Assembly: GCF_032062135.1 (NCBI RefSeq)
Contig: NC_092859.1
Coordinates: 63,770,570-63,834,569, forward strand
Direction of reading: 5' to 3'
DNA: 64,000 nt
Source of the DNA: Pyxicephalus adspersus
Taxonomy: Eukaryota; Chordata; Amphibia; Anura; Pyxicephalidae
The notes under the pieces were generated by a model. The model saw nothing but the letters and a program-made list of their open reading frames with translations. It was not told the DNA's origin and did not search any database. Position 1 is the first letter of the stretch. The number at the start of each line of letters is the position of its first letter. The translations under genes were made by a program, and so were the position numbers. Shown here one piece after another: positions 1 through 11,285 of this stretch.

Positions 1-137
1 TTCTGTAATGTTTCCTCTCTGTGTTTGCTGAGCTCATTCACCACAAATGTAGCAAAATACATTATGGTCATTTAAACAACTTTTTGAAGAACTCCTATTT
101 CTGTAAAAAAAGAAAATGTATGAATAAAAAGAAATTA

Positions 138-1037
138 CCGTATTTTTCGGACTATAAGACGCACTTTTTCTTCCCCAAAACTGGGGGGGAAAAGTGGGTG
201 CGTCTTATACACCGAATACATGTTAAATATAATTAAAAAAAATCATACTCATCCGATACCGCGATCCCGCGATGCTGNNNNNNNNNNNNNNNNNNNNNNN
301 NNNNNNNNNNNNNNNNNNNNNNNNNNNNNNNNNNNNNNNNNNNNNNNNNNNNNNNNNNNNNNNNNNNNNNNNNNNNNNNNNNNNNNNNNNNNNNNNNNNN
401 NNNNNNNNNNNNNNNNNNNNNNNNNNNNNNNNNNNNNNNNNNNNNNNNNNNNNNNNNNNNNNNNNNNNNNNNNNNNNNNNNNNNNNNNNNNNNNNNNNNN
501 NNNNNNNNNNNNNNNNNNNNNNNNNNNNNNNNNNNNNNNNNNNNNNNNNNNNNNNNNNNNNNNNNNNNNNNNNNNNNNNNNNNNNNNNNNNNNNNNNNNN
601 NNNNNNNNNNNNNNNNNNNNNNNNNNNNNNNNNNNNNNNNNNNNNNNNNNNNNNNNNNNNNNNNNNNNNNNNNNNNNNNNNNNNNNNNNNNNNNNNNNNN
701 NNNNNNNNNNNNNNNNNNNNNNNNNNNNNNNNNNNNNNNNNNNNNNNNNNNNNNNNNNNNNNNNNNNNNNNNNNNNNNNNNNNNNNNNNNNNNNNNNNNN
801 NNNNNNNNNNNNNNNNNNNNNNNNNNNNNNNNNNNNNNNNNNNNNNNNNNNNNNNNNNNNNNNNNNNNNNNNNNNNNNNNNNNNNNNNNNNNNNNNNNNN
901 NNNNNNNNNNNNNNNNNNNNNNNNNNNNNNNNNNNNNNNNNNNNNNNTTTGTTCAGAATCTTTTTTTTCTAGGTTTTTCCCCTTTAAAATTGGGTGCGTC
1001 TTATAGGCCGGAGCGTCTTATAGTCCGAAAAATACGG
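138..1037. mobile_element. TA-flanked TIR element, gap inside
   Basis: The left end reads CCGTATTTTTCGGACTATAA and the right end is its reverse complement, ending TCCGAAAAATACGG. Each end is bordered by TA (136-137 and 1038-1039), as expected of a Tc1/mariner-type target duplication. The inner repeat of 'GCGTCTTATA' near both ends extends the inverted repeat. No transposase is visible, but 670 bases inside are unsequenced, so it cannot be called non-autonomous with certainty. A complete 340-bp relative lies at 52957-53296. Confidence 0.8.
278..947. other. Assembly gap (N run, 670)
   Basis: All bases are N. The gap lies within the inverted-repeat element at 138-1037, so reading frames that cross it have no meaning. 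Confidence 0.99.
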
Positions 1038-1244
1038 TATGTGATAAAGTGGAGGGATAGACAGGCTTTTATAGGCAGGATTTTAAAAGTGAATAATAAT
1101 TTTTTAATGTTGTATAGTATACTCCTTTACTTTACATAGATTAACTAAGTAGTGATATACAAACAATTTAGCTTTGTGATTACATATACATATTTTTACA
1201 TTTAAAGTATAGTATCAACATAGGTTTTTTGCAAAGGTCTCAAG

Positions 1245-1282
1245 GTCCCAATGCATTTCGCCCTTAGGCTTCTTCAGGGGAC
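1245..1282 (-). ncRNA. Hammerhead ribozyme-like motif 1 (minimal type I)
   Basis: On the minus strand the 38 nt fold as a hammerhead. Helix I is GTCCC (1282-1278) paired to GGGAC (1249-1245), a perfect 5 bp. The core CTGAAGA fits CTGANGA. Helix II is GCC-TAAG-GGC, followed by the invariant GAAA. A very short helix III segment TGC leads to ATT, an NUH-type cleavage triplet, directly before helix I. Outside helix I, CAAG and CTTG can pair across a 4-nt bulge. Very short helix III hammerheads are known from Penelope-like elements and retrozymes, and they tend to work as dimers. The match is by eye; self-cleavage is inferred. ATT instead of the common GTC may lower activity. Confidence 0.7.
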
Positions 1283-1772
1283 GATTCTTGGGAGGTCTAA
1301 CTCTCTCGAGTGGAGCGCAGCTTCTGTAGTCACTGTTTGTCTGGGATCATCATAGAGCTCCGCTAGTTTCTCAAAAAGGGTAGTAACATTAGTCTCCTTG
1401 AGCTGGAAAGCCCATGTCTGTGGCTCCTCCTGGAGGAGTGAGATCATTTTGCCAACTTTAGTGCATTCCTCCGCAAAAGTCAGGGGCTGCAGAGAGAAGT
1501 GGAGCCGACAGGCATGGCAAAAGGCTCGAAATTGGCTCAAAATGATCTCCTCAGAACTGGGCCGGCAGAGGTAACATGGTTTCCGGAGCTGGAACTTATG
1601 ATAAAATGGGATAAACTGGCACATTGGCCAGGGTCACTTGTGGGCTGGACAGGGTCTGGATACTGTTCTCCAGTTGATAGTAGCCCTTTTGCACCTCTTG
1701 CACTGAGATCTTCAACTCAGAGATCTGCCTACACCGTTATTCTTGCGGAGAGCTGTCCCCAGAAGCCTGCAT
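1274..1772 (-). pseudogene. Ty3/gypsy-type gag remnant
   Basis: A likely start codon lies at 1772-1770 on the minus strand, followed by a short coiled-coil-like stretch (ISELKISVQEVQ). A frame change follows, and then the open segment at 1624-1274 contains FRAFCHACRLHFSLQP, a run of leucine-rich residues ending in WAF, and ELYDDP. This arrangement resembles the capsid region of Ty3/gypsy Gag, the family that also gave rise to the domesticated RTL/MART genes of mammals. The reading frame is broken upstream of FRAF and the homology fades near the 3' end, where the frame stops inside the hammerhead motif (its TGA lies in the CTGAAGA core). No protease or polymerase is attached. I take it as a dead fragment, not a domesticated gene, because of the frame break. 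The family is known from general resemblance only. Confidence 0.65.
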
Positions 1773-1814
1773 GTTTCTGGCTGGATGATCTGTTAACAGG
1801 AACACTGACACAAA

Positions 1815-1950
1815 AATAGGGGTTACTGGTTACCTATGGCATAAATAACTGGTAGTACTAATTTTGCCATGTCTTGCCCCACCCACTTTTTTTACCACCA
1901 GGCAACAGTTTCTCCCCACCTGGCTGAAAAAAATTCTGAGGAGAACACTG
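1815..1950 (-). mobile_element. hAT-like MITE fragment, copy 1
   Basis: On the minus strand it starts CAGTGTTCTCCTCAGAATTT and continues through a CCAGGTGG/CCTGGTGG motif into 'TTATGCCATAGGTAACCAG'. The same order occurs on the plus strand at 34578-34740, and a shorter relative with both ends lies at 50465-50629. Ends beginning CAG and a sequence of this type suggest a non-autonomous hAT element. The other end is not visible here, since the sequence passes into the gag remnant. Confidence 0.55.
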
Positions 1951-2373
1951 TAGGTATACAGGACTGGAATACCCAGACTTATTTTCTTAGCGTATTTGAA
2001 GCGTAAGAACCAATCACATCATTTTTTTTACACATATATAAGTTACTGCACAAACTCAAGTAGATCGCTTCAGTTTTATGGTTAGATTGTTATTCTCTAT
2101 TCTGTCCGTTCAGAGGTGTTATTGGTTTTTTGGAAATGTGCAGGAGGCTGGACAACTCAACTTTTCATAGACTCTTAACCATAGTAGGAATAGATTGAAT
2201 CAAAACTATTTTTTGATTTGTCATCCTGTTTTCCAAGAAAGCTTTTATCTGATCTCCATGACAACTCAAGGGCTTCATTCCACAGCATGGACCCCATTGT
2301 CAAAAAGAAAAGGTTAGCTTTGTGCATACATTGCGCCTCTTAAACAGCAGGCATTTCTTATTGGTTTTAACTT
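1951..2373. other. Unassigned AT-rich sequence
   Basis: No gene, inverted repeat or recognisable element is seen. It separates the gag/MITE block from the truncated LINE copy A. Confidence 0.4.
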
Positions 2374-5300
2374 GTGTGTTATGCCGTTATTGAAGAAGAT
2401 ATAAACCTGCATATTTCAAACCTAATGGAAATAATATACTCTGTATTGATGTGTGGTGATACCAATGTTCCACTAATACCAAGTATGGATAAGAAAAAAA
2501 CATTGATAGATTCTGTTGTACCTGGGGATGTTACACTAGTCTGGTTAGATCTGAAATGCTGTCAGATATGTGGAGGGAATTACACCTCATCCTCATCATT
2601 TATTTACCTGTATAGACCATATTTAATACATCAAAAAGCATTGCCTTTAATTTTATCTTGTGAAAACTTGGTGGTCTCATGGTCAGACCATGACGCAGTT
2701 TGGGCTACGTTGTCTTCCCTTTTTCCTAAGCCTGATATGTTTAGATGGTCACTTCATGATTCCCTGCTCAGTAACCCTGAGGTGGATCAAAAATTACAAG
2801 GGTTTTTAGTTTAGTACTTTTCTTTAAACCAACAACCTATGACATCACCTTTTATGCTATGGGCGGCGCATAAGACAGTGGTAAGGGGACAACTCATACA
2901 GATAGCTTCACAGATTAAAAAGAAATGTAGGGCAAAGGTAATGGAGTTAGAATCCAAATATGAAGAGCTGCGTACGCAGTACAAAGCCTCAATAAATAAG
3001 AGTATAAGACGACAAATGGAGGAGGTCCGTACACAGTTGAATCTTTGTACAGCATCCATTGCCGAGAAAACGTTGAGATGGTCAAATAATTTTATAGATA
3101 CAGTAATAAAATGCATATATTATTGGCAAATTGGCTGAGGTACTCAGAAAGATGCCCAACTACCTATAGGCTTCAGGTCAGTGGGATTGGACCCACTGGT
3201 AATCCAATGTATATATTGCAGGAATTTTATAAACATCTGCAAAAACTGTACCAAACCCCTTGTTCTATTGATAAGAGAGCTCTGGATACATTATTTCGGT
3301 CTATAAACCTTCCAAAAATTACCGCTAGTAGACTGAAAATTATGGAAGCCCCTATTACTGTGTTGGAAGTGACCAAAGCTATTGGGGATCTTAGACCCAA
3401 TAAGAGACCATGACCTGATGGGTTCACAGCTGTATATTTATAAAAAATACCAGCAAATAATAGGACCTTATTTGATGAAGACATTTAATGGGATCTTAAA
3501 GGGGTAAGGCCTGGATTCTAGCATGTTGGAAGCAGCCGTCTGTATGTTGCCAAAGCCTTCTACCGACACAATTAATTGGTCTAATTATAGGCCGCTCTCT
3601 CTTCTTAATGTGGACGCAAAGATTTTGGCGACAATCTTGGCGTCTTGATTGGAAGGTGGTATAGGCGATATAGTGTCGGCTGACCAAGCGGGTTTTATAC
3701 CCGGCAAGCGGGGGATAGCATACGGAGGATACTGCATCTAATCCAACAATCTAAATAAAATAAGGCTTTTTTGCTGAGCCTGGATATAAGCAAAGCATTT
3801 GACTCAGTATTATGGCCATATGTTATGTCATAATAAATAAATAAATAGGGCTTTGGATCGAACTTTTTGTAAATGGGTGTCCTCACTGTAGGATTCCCCT
3901 AAGACGTTTCTCTATAGGCAGGGGTACTAGGCAGGGTTGCCCACTGTGGCCACTGCTTTTTGCACTGGCAGTGGAACCCCTGGCTATAGTCATCCGAAAT
4001 CAGGTTGACATTCAGGGTATAGAGATGAATGGGGAACAACATAAACTCTGCCTATTTGCAGACTATATTCTCCTTAGTCTTATGAATCTATAGGTAACTT
4101 TGCCCAATTTGATGGAGGTACTGGAAGAATTTCAGGCCTTCTCGGGGCTTCAGTTAAATAGCTCAAAATGTAAGGATCCTAATATTATTTATAAACGTGA
4201 AATTGCTTAAAGAATCTTTTCCCTTTCTATGGGAGTCAAAAAGACGTAGCTTATTTGGTTATATATATCCCCCCATCATATGATCTTTTGCATAACGTTA
4301 ATATCCCTGATTTGGTGAAACACTTGATAGGTTTATTAGAAACATGGAAACGCTATCAAATCGCATGGTTGGGTCGTATAGCTTCTATAAAGATGTCCTG
4401 GTTACCAAAGTTCTTATATCCATAGAGTGTTCTTCCATTAGCTATGCCTAATCATGTCTTAAAAATGTTAGAATACATTTGGGGGGCAAAACGCCTACGA
4501 GCCCCTAGACATACTTTATATCGATCCAGGAATTTGGGTGGCCTATCGGTGCCGCATTTGAGTTCATATTATGAAGCTGCCCAAGTTATTCCTTTCTTAC
4601 AATATCATGCCCAAAAAAAAATTCCTAAATGGGTTTCCATTGAGAAAACAGTGGTGGCACCAATATCAGCGGAAGCATTACTCTGGATTCCAGAAATACA
4701 TACAATGGTTCCATATTACTAACCCAATATTGAGACATACATTAAAAATTTGGAATTCTATTAAACATACGGGGGGCCTTATGTCTGGTCATAGCCCAGT
4801 AAGTTCTATAATTGGGAACCTGTTGTTTCCCCCTGGTCTGGAAGAACCGAGATGTTTCTCCTGGTGGGTGGAAAAGGACTTATATAGAATTTGTCATTTT
4901 AATAACTTGGCAGGTATTCTTTCTTTTAGTGAGATTAGAAAATAATATGAAGCCCCACCGGAGGAACTCTTTAGATATCTTCAGATCAGGCATTTCGTAC
5001 AAACTAGGCTGAGATTAGCTGCTGGAACTTATAATATGACGTGGTTTGGGAGATTGTGTGTACAGAACGCAAAGGTAAAAGGAGTTTTATCGGCTGTGTA
5101 TAATATTTTAGTTCAAACCAGTATGGCAATACCATCCTATATATACAAATGGGAGGCAGATATGGGCGTGTTATTGGAAAAGGAAGATTGGAATCAGACA
5201 TGGTCTACGGTGGCCCATAGTAGCATTAATGGTAACGCTTCAGTGGTAGAAACTAATTATAAATTAATGTTAGGATGGTACATGGTCCCATCTAGGCTTG

Positions 5301-5741
5301 CTAAGTTTCAGCCGACCTGTATGGGTAAGGGCTTTAGGGGATGTAATACAGCAGGAACTCTCTATCACATATTGTGGGAGTGTTTTAAAATAAGAAAAAT
5401 TTGGACGAGAGTATATCAAAAAGCTTACAATTTAGTGAGTTGCGCATTTCCTAAAAAATCGGCAGAAGCACTTCTGTGTTTGAAACTATTAGTCTGTACT
5501 AATATTCAATTTAAATTGTAAACGTATCTGTTCACTTCAGCCAAAATGGTTTTGGCTAAGGCATGGTGGTCTAAAATCCCCAATAAGCAACAAGTTAAGA
5601 ATAAAATGTCCTGGTTTCTAGTGAATGAAAAAAATGACAGCGATATTGACTGCTTCGGTTCCTAAATTCCAAAAAATATGGTCACCATGGATTGAGCACT
5701 ATATGCCTAACGGCTGGGATCGGTCAATGTTGACCATATAG
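2374..5741 (+). pseudogene. LINE ORF2 (endonuclease-RT) relic, copy A
   Basis: ORF2 of L1-clade LINEs encodes an APE-type endonuclease followed by reverse transcriptase. Seen in order: CGDTNVP (endonuclease, about 2452), WSDHDAV (about 2680), LRPNKRP (RT, about 3390), a segment with NWSNYRPLSLLNVDAKIL (about 3580), GTRQGCP (about 3925), the RT active-site motif at 4055-4066, and a C-terminal segment with a CX-H-C type knuckle (about 5340-5390). It is dead: there are many stops and frame changes, and the catalytic FADD box reads FADY, so the second aspartate is lost. Closest relative in the window is copy B, which shares phrases such as WYMVPSRL. I assign the L1/Tx1 group from the order and wording of these motifs, without a tree. 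Confidence 0.85.
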
Positions 5742-6570
5742 TGGCATCATTGATTAAGTAGGTTGTAACATATGTTCCCTTTTCATATGTGGTTCCCTGG
5801 TCTTTGTGTTTTAGTGTTCTCTATGTAATATGATAAGATAATTTCAGTATATATGTCATGTTTAACTGATTGGCAAAAAAGTATGCTATAATTAGATAAA
5901 GTGAAAATAGAAAATATTAGGAAAATATGCCGTGTTACTAGAACAATATAAAGTGAAAAAGAAAGGTGAACTCTTATTGCATTCCTAAGTCTAAGGGAGT
6001 AATGAAGATTGAAACAATATGGAATGAATAATTGTTAAAAAATAAAGTATGGAAGGCTTTTCCCTCTCTCTCCATATATCACTGAGAGATATTACACTAA
6101 TTACACTAATTTAAATATGATTTGGATGCGGATTTTTTTGCCCTTCTCTTCCTTTTTAGAATGGAATCACTAAATAGAAGAAGTGTATTATTCCTTTTGT
6201 CTCCTCTTATTAATAAACCAACTACACATTTGTTTTGGGTAAGATAATAGGTAAAAGGTTATAGTAGATAATTTTGTCACTGATGAATATATGAGGGGGT
6301 GGGAGTGGGGAAGCAGTCGACAATACAGGGATTAACCAATTAGGAGTATACTGTGTAATGAGATATTAATTTTAATAAAAGATAGAAGTGAGAAATGTTA
6401 GAAGTCAAGATTGACATAATTAAAGAAATTTGAAGAATATGTTGTATAGCGATTATACTGTTCTGTTATAATCTGTTGGAATATGAACGATTTATGACAG
6501 AATTTTTATTGGTTCGTTTAATTGTATGATTAAAATGAAAACTAATAAAGAAATTGAAACAGAAAAATGC
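2374..6570 (+). mobile_element. L1/Tx1-like LINE copy A, 5'-truncated
   Basis: This is a non-LTR retrotransposon on the plus strand. Homology to copy B begins in the middle of the endonuclease, so the 5' end with ORF1 is missing, as is common after incomplete reverse transcription. After the ORF2 stop at about 5741 there is a long AT-rich 3' region. It ends near 'AATAAAGAAATTGAAACAG' followed by an A-rich stretch, consistent with a polyadenylated 3' end. No clear target duplication was found. Confidence 0.75.
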
Positions 6571-6575
6571 ATTAA

Positions 6576-7047
6576 CACATACCTTTTTATTAAAAAAAAT
6601 ATTTTAGAACCTTTGAGAAGTATTGTGTAGTTTTTTTTTTTTTTTTTATTTTAAATTGGTGCATTGAAATTCAATAGAAGTTTAACTAGATATTAGAGTT
6701 ATCTGAACATTCATGCAGCACCTCTGTTAAAGCCCCAATGCCAAGCCAGTTTATTTTAGTGTTCAAACTTGTCTGCTTACTTCTGATACTTCTTCGTCTA
6801 TCAGTTAGTTTGGTTGCTCCATGATTATCTTAATACTATGGGCACAGTAATGTCCATACTTGTGAGGATTGTACTTGTGAAACACTCATTATGACATATT
6901 GGTAATATTTTCCTATTGTGGGGTAACTCTGATTACAGGTATGAACAAAGTAAGGGGATATTCTTAGATTAAGAAAAACATTTTTTCAATAACAGGTGTG
7001 AACAAAGTCAGGGGACCTTCTCAGATTATGGGAAAATATTATTAATA
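6576..7047. other. Unassigned intronic sequence with a short direct repeat
   Basis: There is no gene. A stretch around 6935-7030 contains two related units, each with 'GAACAAAGT' followed by 'AGGGGA' and 'AGATTA', about 70 bp apart. It is otherwise AT-rich. Confidence 0.4.
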
Positions 7048-7051
7048 TTAA

Positions 7052-7200
7052 CCCCCCTAGCGGTATTCCCGAGCGTGACTCGGGGTGGGAAAAATTGCCA
7101 AAAGCGGTAATCCTGAGTCACACTCGGGGTACCTTTGGGGGACCCCCTTACCTTATCCCTGCGCTCCAGCGGCGATGTGTTTGCTAACATATTACTTGCC
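7052..7200 (+). mobile_element. piggyBac-like element end (partial)
   Basis: TTAA at 7048-7051 is followed by CCCCCCTAGCGGTATTCC, nearly the same as the left end of the element at 61208. The segment includes an imperfect hairpin between GTGACTCGGGGT and its near complement. No right end is found, so it appears truncated; the right limit is approximate. Confidence 0.6.
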
Positions 7201-7666
7201 ACCTTCACTCTATAAAAGAACATATCCTAAAATACATTTTTTATTTTGTTTTATGCAGGTACGCTGGACAACAACAAGGTGCTCCACACCTGAGGTTTGC
7301 AAGAGTAACTTCCAGTAAACACACCACCCCCTTTGAGTAAATCCCAAACAAAGGAATATGGATCAGATATAAAAAAAAAAAAAAGAAAAAAATAGTTTTT
7401 ATGTGCTTTTGTCAGAGACATTCTGACAAAACAACCATAGGGTAAAAATTCCAAAACTTTATCACACAGGGAAAAATAAAGGTAATGCAGATTTAATACT
7501 TCCTTAACTTCATTTCTTAACCCATTTAACTTTTATTGTCAAGGAGCATTAAATCTATATTTTTAACCAAAAATGAAATGTCTGCCTTTTAAAATTGAAC
7601 AATAAAAAAAAGTTCTGGGAAAGAATGGCCTTCCCTTTAAATGGTCCTTTCCAAAAGGCAGTTTCT

Positions 7667-8886
7667 CTAAAAGACTAGTGATTTGTATGTTAATAAATCA
7701 CTTAACAATGTGCAAGTCAGGCTCTTGTGTTGTGCCTTTGAATTTTTGAGAGAGACCCCTGGCTTGCGCTTATGAGGATGGGTCCCCCAACGTGGTGAAT
7801 ACACCTCAGTATCACGTCTGTATGTTTTATATGGACGTTGGTTTATCCTCTTTTCACAAAGGGACAAACAAAATCTGTCAATATGGCCAAATAGTCCACA
7901 AGCATAGCATCTTATCTTGTGAAAGGCATTAACACATTTACTTACTCCTGACACAGGTTTAGGCTGAGGACCTGGAATTTTTCAATACAAAGGAATGGTT
8001 TTATTAAATTTGTGACCTTCCCTACAAACACTGGATGTGGACCCTGTTCTACTATACAAACAAGGCACACCAGTTTCATTTGCATGGGGGGGTTGTATAA
8101 CTCTCTCCTTACATGAAGATACAAAAGGACCTTCTATTCTGCTAACAACCTGCTCCTTCTCCAGAGGCAATGTTTTTTTCTCTCTTTGCATTTGCTGGTT
8201 ACTCTTGGCAATGGCAGCAGCCTTACTGATGGACATGTCCTCTGCACAAGCTGGTGCAGTGTTTTTACCTTGGTCCAATTGGTTGGAAATGGCAGCCCTT
8301 CCTTTCAGAACAGTAATGGTTTGTATCAGTCCTGCCTCTCTCTGCTTGTACTTGGTGTGGTCATTGGGTTTGCCTTTTTTTCAGTTCTGCGATTTGCTCT
8401 TGAGCAACTTTATAGGCACCAGTAAGGTGACCACACTCAGTCTCAGATTTCACTAATAACTGCTTGTATTTAATTAGGTCATCTTGAGCAGATCTATAAT
8501 TTTTACCTTGCTTTTCATGAGAAGATCTGATCATCTCATGTAAGGTGAAAGTGGTATTTAACTCATGAAGTAAATCTTGGTTGGCTGTTTCCATTTTTAT
8601 TATTTTCTCTCTAGAACTCTGTACCAGGTCTGCTAATGTATCTGGCACTTATGGCTATGCAAGCTTCATACATACCTGCCATTGCTAGGCTTTTCAACTT
8701 TTTATTCTTTTTAAAGGTTTTAGTTTGCTGGTCAAATAGTTCCTGCACATATGCCCATGGAGACTCTTTAAATTTTGGATTTGACGCAAAGTTGATGCTT
8801 TTATGCTTAAGAGCGTAAGCTGACACAAACCTTCCCAAACTGGATAAGGATGCCATTTCCAACAGGCCTGTACCTGGTATTTGCAA
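7667..8886 (-). pseudogene. Retroviral-type gag relic with CCHC knuckle
   Basis: Four overlapping minus-strand frames give a protein-like series. First comes a globular N-terminal part from 8886 (with WAYVQELFDQQ), then a long charged, coiled-coil-like region at 8648-8361 (KQLLVKSETE), then a basic/proline region (8278-7982). Last is a zinc knuckle CYACGLFGHIDRFC at 7909-7868 that fits CX2CX4HX4C exactly. The CCHC knuckle is diagnostic of nucleocapsid in retroviruses and LTR retrotransposons. The frame shifts at least three times and ends in unrelated sequence with no protease or polymerase after it. The clade could not be recognised. The promoter-like region at 10141-10252, in the same orientation and upstream, may be its 5' LTR. 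Confidence 0.6.
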
Positions 8887-9721
8887 ACTTAGTATATTCT
8901 AAAACTTGTTAGATAACTAGTAATACATAATAAAATATAGGGTGACCACTTAAATAAACTTTAAACTAAAACCCAAAATGTAAATAAAAATCAAGAACAA
9001 AAAGAGAAATGGCAGATAAAGTTATGCCACTCTAGGCTAACACCTTTTGAAGAACAAAGACCTGATAGAACAAAGGGTCCTGTTCACCATAAATATCAAA
9101 TACACTGACAACCGTCTGATAAGAACAATGGTTACCTTTACAGTAAATATCAATTTAGAATGCTTTTGTCCAAAACAAGAACCAAAATATCACTATATGT
9201 ACTATACTCCATCAATCAGACTTAATAATACCTGAGTATTATATCCCAGTTAATGATCCCAAGTGTATCCTCCCTCAGCTAATTTAAACCGGTTTATTAG
9301 AGGTACATCCAATACATTTTTATTTTGGGATTTCTATACATACATATAACAAAGTATTGCACATACAGCAAATACTCAAGCATGCAATGACGTATGGCCT
9401 CTTACCAATACCCCTGCAGCATACAATATCGAATACAATATCACTGTGGTTTCAACTCAGCCTGTATTCACTTAACTCTATTTTTACATAACAAAAAAAA
9501 ATAGAACCTGTTTGAATGAACCCACTAATTTGTGTTTCCTTCATGGTCGCCACTGTTATTTTAGGAATATTTATCTGCATAAATATGGAAATTATATCCC
9601 CTATCAATGCATATAGATATTCAATTAAAGAAGGTTCATGCACAAATAATAGCTAGTCACTCAACAGTTTAATTAAGAAAACAAGGTGAAACAAAGTACA
9701 CAGTGATATTGTTTGATATCT

Positions 9722-9862
9722 ACTAGATTGTAAGCTCTTGGGGACAGGGTCCTCTCCTCCTGTATCACTGTCTGTATTAGTCTGTCATTTGCAATCCCTA
9801 TTTAATGTACAGCGCTGCGTAATATGTTGGCACTATATAAATCCTGTTTAAAAATATTAATA
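9722..9862 (+). repeat. SINE 3'-tail fragment
   Basis: The segment reads TAGATTGTAAGCTC, then GTACAGCGCTGCGTAATATG and CACTATATAAAT, and ends in an AATAAT-rich run. It matches the 3' half of the tRNA-headed SINEs at 39660 and 55911, with no head part. Confidence 0.65.
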
Positions 9863-10140
9863 ATACTAATCTACACATAGGAACTTCAATCAATGATATC
9901 TATATATCACATGGACATAAAGTTATTAGTAGTAACCCCTTGTAATAATCTAGTAACTACTTAGTACAAAGTACATCAAAACAATATAACAATAATAACA
10001 TAGACATATACTGAACAATATAAGAATGCAATTCAGGAATGTGTTCTAGCTACCTGTAAAGATGTTGAAGGCTACCCCAGGAGCCTGATTCCCTAAGAAC
10101 TCCCATCATTCCCTTTCCTCTCTTGTTATATTCCAGCTCC

Positions 10141-10252
10141 CCTTTTATATAGTTAAGTCCCATTAGGTAACATGGGGACTCTTGGATTGGTTAGTGGGTG
10201 TCTTCTGTACAATGACAATCAGTTGGCAGACACCCCACTAGATTAGGATTGG
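10141..10252 (-). promoter_or_regulatory. Promoter-like CCAAT/CCAAT/TATA cluster, putative LTR U3
   Basis: On the minus strand two inverted-complement CCAAT boxes (ATTGG on the plus strand at 10248-10252 and 10186-10190) precede TATATAAAAGG (10151-10141). This spacing is typical of an LTR U3 or a TATA promoter. It points toward the gag relic that starts about 1.25 kb downstream at 8886. No second copy of an LTR was seen, so the link is inferred. Confidence 0.45.
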
Positions 10253-11183
10253 TTAATGTAATTTGATGGACCTCCCAACTAAATTTGATATAAAAAATTT
10301 CTTGCTGGAATCTAAATTTAGCGGTCAACAAGAGGTCCAGCTGGGTTATCAACCCAACCCATCTGTTTGATTATGCATCCATCTTCTGCTGACTCTGGCT
10401 TGATGGATTATTTGCCCCTTGAAGGCCCTACTAGTGATCTGTTCTTTCATCTGTTTGTTTGTTTGTGGTTCCTTGGCAAACCCAAACCCTCTATCTGTAT
10501 TTACTACCTCTTGTTATTCCTGTGAAGTCCTTGAATTAGAGACCCCCTAAGCGGGCCAGAGGCCAGTACAAAGATAAAACAGGTTTTCATGCTTACAACA
10601 TTCCTGCACCTATACACATACATTATATATACCTTTATATCTATCCACATATATCTATAAACAATCTTGAGGTGCAACATATGCTAGCTCTCTTTCAACC
10701 AATGCTTAGTAGAAATTCAATCTCCCTAAATGGTTTGATCTTTGCTTCCTCTCTCTTAACCCCTCAAAACTTCCTCTTTTATTTTATCTTAGCTTAGTAA
10801 GTGTTCAACAATTTATCAACAGTCAACCTTATAATTCTCCTACTGGAAGCATTAGCAAGAGGGGGAAAGAATTACTTCCCTTCTCCCCACTTCGTGTACA
10901 ACCAACTTTCATTGTGTCATCTTTGTGAGAAAAAAAAAGTTCTCCCATAACAATATGTAATATTATAATATTTCTTTGTGATTATGTGACTTTAGCGAGG
11001 GAAAGATAGTCCTCACCATTTCCTCATTTAATAGCAACTCTACATAACAATCTACTTCATTCTCTATCATCCCCTAACTCCATGAAATTAGAATTCAGTT
11101 TATTTATTTATAATTACCATCTATTCAGCGAAACATTTATATATATGTCCTAAAAAAAATTTTTTTTACTACATATAACAATG

Positions 11184-11217
11184 ACAATACTATGACAATA
11201 CTATGACAATACTATGG
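11184..11217. repeat. 11-bp tandem repeat in LINE 3' region
   Basis: ATGACAATACT is repeated about three times in near-perfect tandem, just inside the 3' end of LINE copy B. Confidence 0.7.
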
Positions 11218-11285
11218 CAAAGGCACAAAGTGAATTGGGGGGTAGTAGGCAAACTCTATAATCAATAACATTGCTAATGGTATAA

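Noticed and set aside
220..1006. Long plus-strand frames across the first N run
   Set aside because: They consist mostly of unknown residues read from N. The same holds for frames at 27243-28007 and 61920-62372.
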